Below, one piece after another: positions 60,163-64,000 of a stretch of 64,000 bases of DNA (positions are counted from its first letter, which is position 1; the number at the start of each line of letters is the position of its first letter). The notes beneath the pieces were generated by a model. It saw only the letters and a program-made list of their open reading frames with translations. It searched no databases and was not told the origin of the DNA. The translations under genes were made by a program, and so were the position numbers. Source of the stretch: JAPPFW01 sp965200835 (lineage in GTDB: Bacteria; Actinomycetota; Acidimicrobiia; Spongiisociales; Spongiisociaceae); contig OZ241390.1 in the NCBI GenBank assembly GCA_965200835.1, positions 1,736,001 through 1,800,000 of the forward strand, read 5' to 3'.

Positions 60163-61116
60163 ATGAGGGACGAGGACGGGCTGGCGACCATTCTCCTGGT
60201 GGGCCACATTGCGAGGGACGGGGTAACGCCTCTTACGGCTTCCAAGTTCTGGGCTCTCTGTGAGCGGTTCGGTAGGCCGAGCACCCTGCTCGGAAGGACT
60301 ATGGACGATCTGATCCGATCGGGTCTTCCAACGGATATCGCGGAGCAAGTGTGCCGTCTCCTCGGTAGAGCTACCTCGATGGCCTTCGAGCTGGAGCGCC
60401 TCGAACAGTCGGGTATCAGCACGTTGACTCCGTTCGATGAACACTATCCGGATCGCTTGAGGAACCAGCTCGGCACCAACGCACCGGCCGTGCTGCATGC
60501 TGCCGGGTCTCTCGAGTTGCTGGATGAGGCCGGGGTCGGTGTCGTTGGAAGCCGCAATGTCGGCCCGGATGGTCGTGAAGTGGCTCTCGACCTGGGCAGG
60601 CAGGCCAGGTCGCTGGGACTACCAGTGGTTTCCGGTGCAGCTCGTGGGGTCGACCAGCTGGCTATGGGAGCGGCGTTCGAAGCTGGTGGCTCGGTGATCG
60701 GTATCCCGGCGCACTCCCTCCTGCGTACTCTCAGAAGTTCCGATGTGCGTCGAGCTATCTACGATGGGCGTACCGTCTTCTTCACTCCCTACGCGCCTGA
60801 CGCACCGTTCAGCGTCTGGCGGGCTATGGGTAGGAACAGGCTCATATACGCTCTCTCGAAAGTTACCGTGGTAGTAGCCGCTGACGACGGGACAGGAGGT
60901 TCGTGGGGAGGCGCGGTCGAATCGCTTAAGGGCAAGTTCGGCACCGTAGCGGTCTGGCGGGGAGACGGTGAGGGTCCCGGAAACGAACACTTGGAAAGCA
61001 TGGGCGCACTGCGAATCGCCGCGGTCGAAGAACTCGACGAGCTAATCGAGACAGACCTTGGTGCTGACCGGCCCATCGGCTCCCTTCCCAACCAGGATCC
61101 GCTTCCCGGGCTTTGA
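60163..61116 (+). CDS. DprA/Smf-like DNA-processing protein
   Basis: 317 residues. N-terminal helical region, then the Rossmann-like DprA core: VGVVGSRNVGPDG (Gly129-Ser130-Arg131), VVSGAARGVDQLAMGAA (from about 155) and IGIPAHSL. DprA loads RecA on single-stranded DNA in transformation, but this copy is not near topA or rnhB as housekeeping dprA usually is. It is directly coupled to the RecQ-phosphoribosyltransferase gene. In ShosTA the DprA-like protein is the antitoxin. No C-terminal winged-helix is obvious. Confidence 0.82.
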   Translation: MRDEDGLATILLVGHIARDGVTPLTASKFWALCERFGRPSTLLGRTMDDLIRSGLPTDIAEQVCRLLGRATSMAFELERLEQSGISTLTPFDEHYPDRLRNQLGTNAPAVLHAAGSLELLDEAGVGVVGSRNVGPDGREVALDLGRQARSLGLPVVSGAARGVDQLAMGAAFEAGGSVIGIPAHSLLRTLRSSDVRRAIYDGRTVFFTPYAPDAPFSVWRAMGRNRLIYALSKVTVVVAADDGTGGSWGGAVESLKGKFGTVAVWRGDGEGPGNEHLESMGALRIAAVEELDELIETDLGADRPIGSLPNQDPLPGL

Positions 61117-61164
61117 AGTACTGGGACAGCCGTTTAAAGCCATAGGGCTTCTAATAGGGAGACC

Positions 61165-61345
61165 TCAGCCGATGGTCAATTCGAGCGATTTGAACCCGCG
61201 CAGGACGAAGCGGGGTGGCCGGACCGGTTCCTTAGCCAACTCGAGCTGGGGGCAGCGGGCGGAAAGCCGGGCCAGGGCTACTTCTACTTCAAGGCGGGCC
61301 AGCGGTGTGCCTAGGCAGTGGTGGATCCCACCGCCCCGCGGCGGG
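61165..61345 (-). pseudogene. C-terminal stump of a cytochrome P450
   Basis: The minus-strand frame ending at TGA 61165-61167 reads GGGIHHCLGTPLARLEVEVA and on to RPPRFVLRGFKSLELTIG. This is the heme-binding loop with the axial Cys and the last strands of a P450. Nothing upstream of about 61345 continues the protein; the sequence there belongs to the tail of a broken toxin gene. So only the last 55 or so codons survive. Confidence 0.8.
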
Positions 61346-61625
61346 GATCTTGCTGGTCAGACTGAACCACTTGACCTGGTAAGTCTATAGCCTCCTTCTC
61401 GACACGATTGTATCTGAGTCGCTTATCCTTGGTGAATCCGATCCGGCCTTTGTGACCGGCTAGCTGTAGTCACTCCTCATCGGTTATAGTCTCATCATTC
61501 GGGATGCCATAGTGCTCAGCGAGGGTGATGAGACACAGACTGCCAGCGCGTAGGAGCTCCGGTACTTTCTTCCGACCGAGACTACGATCTATGAATAGTT
61601 TAGGTAGCCCGGCGGGATACGACAC
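61346..61625 (-). pseudogene. PIN-like toxin gene interrupted by TGA (VapC45-like)
   Basis: From a GTG at 61625 the minus frame reads LPKLFIDRSLGRKKVPELLR then LAEHYGIPNDETITDEE, stops at TGA 61470-61472, and continues in the same frame as LQLAGHKGRIGFTKDKRLRY and VEKEAID. This is the PIN-like ribonuclease fold (DRSLG, D-E-x-W, KDKRIR). The TGA stands where relatives have Trp. The 3' end then fuses to the P450 stump. The start overlaps the antitoxin gene by 26 bases, the normal order for such pairs. Too broken to be active unless the TGA is read through. Confidence 0.7.
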
Positions 61626-62184
61626 GTACTACATCTTCTAGCTCTTTGATCGGTACTCCGAACTCTTCTGCTGTCACAGGGAGGGATGCACCAGTCCAGA
61701 ATCGTTCTAATACGTCATTGACCCGTGCTCCGCCCTGGCGGAAGAATGGAGACCCGAACGACCTTGTAGGGTTGACGATCACTTCAGCACAACGGTATGC
61801 AGGAACCTGAAGAAGAGTGGCGTAGTCATCGGCTCTGTACGTGATTGGCTGGAGATACTCACTGACAACATCGCCAAAGACATATTGACCGCTGTGGACA
61901 ATAACCAAGGGATACCGTTCCCTCAGCTCAGGATGACGGTTTCTGTATCCATACAGTAACTCGGCGCCGTCTGTGTAGAGCTTTCTGGATGCTAAGGCAT
62001 AGTCGATTCCCGGCCCGTCCTTTAACGTCCGTAATGCTGGCCGTATCCGTTGCATAGGTACCCCGGCGCCGACGTAACGCTCCGGTGGCCATTGGCGCGA
62101 AAGCGTGCTTACAGGAACATCAACTATGTGCGCCGCTTCGGTCACCGAGTAGATAGGAGTCTGGAACCTGAGACGATCTACCAC
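61600..62184 (-). CDS. DUF433-type antitoxin with N-terminal HTH (VapB45-like)
   Basis: 194 residues. N-terminal helix-turn-helix (YSVTEAAHIVDVPVSTLSRQW), a middle region of unknown fold, and a C-terminal DUF433-like module (RVNDVLERFWTGASLPVTAE then FGVPIKELEDVVR). Such proteins are antitoxins for PIN-like toxins, as in M. tuberculosis VapB45. GTG at 62184 follows AGAGGAGG with a good spacer; GTG 62211 would include that site in the coding region. Base composition is more AT-rich than in the housekeeping genes, a sign of transfer. Confidence 0.7.
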   Translation of the reverse strand: MVDRLRFQTPIYSVTEAAHIVDVPVSTLSRQWPPERYVGAGVPMQRIRPALRTLKDGPGIDYALASRKLYTDGAELLYGYRNRHPELRERYPLVIVHSGQYVFGDVVSEYLQPITYRADDYATLLQVPAYRCAEVIVNPTRSFGSPFFRQGGARVNDVLERFWTGASLPVTAEEFGVPIKELEDVVRVVSRRAT

Positions 62185-62220
62185 CGGTAGCGACCTCCTC
62201 TCCTGCTGCACCGGAGGTTA

Positions 62221-62405
62221 GGTGCTGGGGTCATATACAGAAAGCACTTCACGTGAGGGTCCAGTGCGGGTCCGATCTGCCTGGGATCGATGCGCAACGG
62301 TCGAGGAGTGGGTGGGTACAGGTATGGTGGTGGCCGCTAGATTCGGAGAGGGTGAACCGGCTCATCCGCGGCTACGGATAGCGTTCGAGGTTCAGAAGGG
62401 AGCGC
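62221..62405. other. Intergenic region between antitoxin and epimerase genes
   Basis: About 185 bases between divergent genes. No gene is supported. It is the right edge of the accessory segment, where base composition returns to GC-rich. Confidence 0.3.
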
Positions 62406-63248
62406 ATGACCAGACCGGTGGGAATCGAGATCTTCTATTGGCTGGACAGCTGGTACGACGACCAGGCCTCGGCCTTCGGGAAGGCGGCCGAAGCCGGCTA
62501 TGACGGGGTGGAGATCTCGCTGGTGGCCGGGTTCGACGTGGGTGTGGACCGGATGGCCCGCAGCGCCGGATCTCTTGGGTTGGACGTGCTCTGCAGTACC
62601 GGACTGAGCCCGACCATGGACATCTCCAGTCCCGATCCGGCCATCCGCCGGGCAGGCAGGGAGCACCTGAGGCGGTGCCTCGATCAGGCGGCCGAGCTGG
62701 GTAGCCCCATCCTCGGTGGGGTGACCTACGCCCCCTGGATGGGCTTTCCGGAGGGTGATCTGGACGGATACCGCCAGCGGTCGGCAGCCGGCCTGTACGA
62801 GGTGGCCGGCCATGCAGCCACACTGGGGATCGACATCTGCCTAGAGGTCCTCAATCGCTTCGAAACCTTTATGTTCAACACGGTCAGCGGTTGCCTCGAC
62901 TTTGTGGACCTGGTGGATCATCCGTCGCTCAAGGTGGAGCTCGACACCTTCCACATGAACATGGAGGAGGACGATCTCGCAATGGCGGTCCGCTCCGCCG
63001 CCGGACGGATCGGCCACGTCCAGGTGGCATCCAACAACCGCCGGGCTCCCCAATACGGCCACATCGACTGGCCGTCGTTCCGCCAGGCTCTGGACGAGGT
63101 GGGCTACGACCGGTGGGTGGTGTTCGAGACCTTCCCCAACTCGAAGGTCGAGACCGGCCGGGCCACCTACGCCTGGCGGGACCTGACCGATGATCCGGAT
63201 GGCGACGCCGCCGATGCCGCCCGCTTCATCAGGGAGCACCTGGCATGA
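62406..63248 (+). CDS. Sugar phosphate isomerase/epimerase, ketose 3-epimerase type
   Basis: 280 residues, TIM barrel of the AP-endonuclease-2 family. Metal ligands as in D-tagatose/D-psicose 3-epimerases: Glu in CLEVLNRFETF, Asp and His in ELDTFHMNMEE, His in GHVQVASNNRR, and Glu in VVFETF. GYGHIDW-type segment (QYGHIDW) is also present. Converts one ketose or ketose phosphate into its C3 epimer. ATG after GGGAG. Overlaps the DhaK gene (ATGA), so the pair probably degrades a rare sugar or tetrose. Confidence 0.85.
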   Translation: MTRPVGIEIFYWLDSWYDDQASAFGKAAEAGYDGVEISLVAGFDVGVDRMARSAGSLGLDVLCSTGLSPTMDISSPDPAIRRAGREHLRRCLDQAAELGSPILGGVTYAPWMGFPEGDLDGYRQRSAAGLYEVAGHAATLGIDICLEVLNRFETFMFNTVSGCLDFVDLVDHPSLKVELDTFHMNMEEDDLAMAVRSAAGRIGHVQVASNNRRAPQYGHIDWPSFRQALDEVGYDRWVVFETFPNSKVETGRATYAWRDLTDDPDGDAADAARFIREHLA

Positions 63249-64000
63249 GCGTCCGCACCCGGCGCTTCCTCAACCGTCCCGCCGATGCCGTGCAGGAGAT
63301 GCTCGCGGGCTACACGGCTATCCACTCCGACCTGATTCGCCTGTCCGGTGGGCTGGTGGTCCGGACCACCCCCAAACCCAAGGGTCGGGTGGGGCTAGTG
63401 ATCGGCAACGGGTCGGGACACGAACCGGCCATGATCGGATGGGTGGGGGAGGGTCTGTTCGATGTGAACATACCCGGCCCGATCTTCTCCTCCCCGGGTC
63501 CGGCAGCGATCCTCTCTGGTATCAGGGCTGCTGACCGGGGTGCCGGTGTGCTGCTGCTCGTGTCCAGCCACGCCGGAGACATCATGAACGCCGATCTGGC
63601 CATCGCCGACGCGGAGGACGAGGGGATCGACGATGTGGAGATGGCGGTGCTGTATGACGACGTGGCTTCGGCGCCCCGGGATCGGGTAACCGACCGCCGG
63701 GGAGGAGCTGGCCTCTTCTTCGTGTGGAAGACGGTCGGGGCGGCGGCTGAGGGGGGCGCCTCCTTGGCTGACTGTGCCCGGATCGCCCGCAAGACCAGGG
63801 ACCGGACGGTCTCCCTGTCGGCAGCGGTCGGTACTGTGGCCCATCCGGTCAGCGGCCAGCCGCTCGGTGACCCGCATGACACCTCGGTGGCCATCGGGCT
63901 GGGGGTTCATGGTGAGGCGGGTGTGCGCCTGGGGGAGGACGTGTCGGCCGACGAGATCGCCGAGATCATGATCACCCGGCTGGTGGACGATGCCGGCCTA
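63245..64000 (+). CDS. dhaK: Dihydroxyacetone kinase DhaK-type subunit (partial)
   Basis: First 252 residues; the gene runs off the window. GNGSGHEPAMIG with His59, VSSHAGDIMNADLA, and GVHGEAGV with His222, which corresponds to the His that forms the covalent hemiaminal with the substrate (usual context HGEPG, here HGEAG). Phosphorylates dihydroxyacetone or a related ketose such as erythrulose, using ATP- or PTS-dependent DhaL. Coupled to the epimerase gene. Confidence 0.88.
   Translation, partial: MSVRTRRFLNRPADAVQEMLAGYTAIHSDLIRLSGGLVVRTTPKPKGRVGLVIGNGSGHEPAMIGWVGEGLFDVNIPGPIFSSPGPAAILSGIRAADRGAGVLLLVSSHAGDIMNADLAIADAEDEGIDDVEMAVLYDDVASAPRDRVTDRRGGAGLFFVWKTVGAAAEGGASLADCARIARKTRDRTVSLSAAVGTVAHPVSGQPLGDPHDTSVAIGLGVHGEAGVRLGEDVSADEIAEIMITRLVDDAGL

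Noticed and set aside
60163..61116. Housekeeping competence gene dprA
   Set aside because: No topA, rnhB, comM or xerC neighbours; instead it is coupled to a RecQ-phosphoribosyltransferase gene in an accessory region.
1..64000. Genome-wide reassignment of UGA to Trp, suggested by the TGA codons at 19125 and 61470
   Set aside because: Many intact genes (for example moeA, moaC, thrC, rho, atpD's neighbours) end at TGA with correct family length, and coding regions use TGG for Trp. Isolated nonsense mutations or errors explain the two cases better.

Overview
The window is a GC-rich, gene-dense bacterial chromosome segment. A WhiB-family iron-sulfur regulator, an actinobacterial-type Rho with a basic Lys/Ala-rich N-terminal insert, bacterial Ku, the lysA-hom-thrC-rho-rpmE-DUF1385-prfA-prmC-tsaC-glyA-atp gene order and a MoeA/GlpR-like neighbourhood all point to Actinomycetota. 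A deep-branching class such as Acidimicrobiia is my guess and is not proven by the sequence. Starts are often GTG or TTG, and stop/start overlaps (ATGA, TTGA, GTGA) are common.

Layout. 1-6888: the tip of an exported-protein gene, a zinc alcohol dehydrogenase, and an NMT1/SsuA-type ABC importer in series with two amidohydrolases, probably one uptake-and-degradation unit of unknown substrate. 6923-11899: molybdenum-cofactor genes (mobA, moeA, moaC), an FmdB-type zinc ribbon, plsY, galU and a small membrane protein resembling the GlpR/SepX partner of MoeA-like Glp in cell division. 12553-13672: a bacterial translin-family protein, a small possibly frameshifted gene and tRNA-Ala. 13724-18102: ferredoxin, YczE-like membrane protein, aminoglycoside-phosphotransferase-like kinase, site-2 protease homologue and a DadA-type oxidase. 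18103-20612: a small region of secreted Thr/Pro-rich proteins, one interrupted by an in-frame TGA inside an NTF2-like domain. 20643-33352: phosphohexomutase, aldehyde dehydrogenase, a radical SAM enzyme, a zincin-like lipoprotein, rsmI, tatD-rsmA-ispE, tRNA-Gln, glmU-prs-yjbQ. 33466-38541: Uma2 nuclease, LysM protein, WhiB, a frameshifted ATPase-nuclease gene, a DUF3107-like protein and Ku. 38898-57881: tRNA-Arg, the aspartate-family amino acid genes, rho and translation genes, glyA and the complete F-type ATP synthase operon. 57882-62220: an accessory segment with a RecQ-phosphoribosyltransferase fusion, a DprA-like partner, a cytochrome P450 stump and a decayed toxin-antitoxin pair. 62406-64000: a ketose epimerase and a DhaK-type kinase.

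Main discoveries. (1) The radical SAM gene at 23954-25333 runs through an in-frame TGA to give the tail Trp-Phe-Cys-Sec-Ala-Glu-Pro, the hallmark of the CUAEP-tail radical SAM selenoproteins; a hairpin follows the TGA directly. (2) A RecQ helicase fused to a phosphoribosyltransferase sits beside a DprA-like gene, a pairing that recalls the ShosTA anti-phage toxin-antitoxin. (3) Perfect CRP-type palindromes (TTGTGA-N6-TCACAA) lie upstream of both whiB and the atp operon. (4) A translin homologue, a family best known in archaea and eukaryotes, is present.

Several genes carry a single frameshift or nonsense codon (13297, 19125, 36281, 47690, 61470). These may be real decay or assembly errors; reads would decide.
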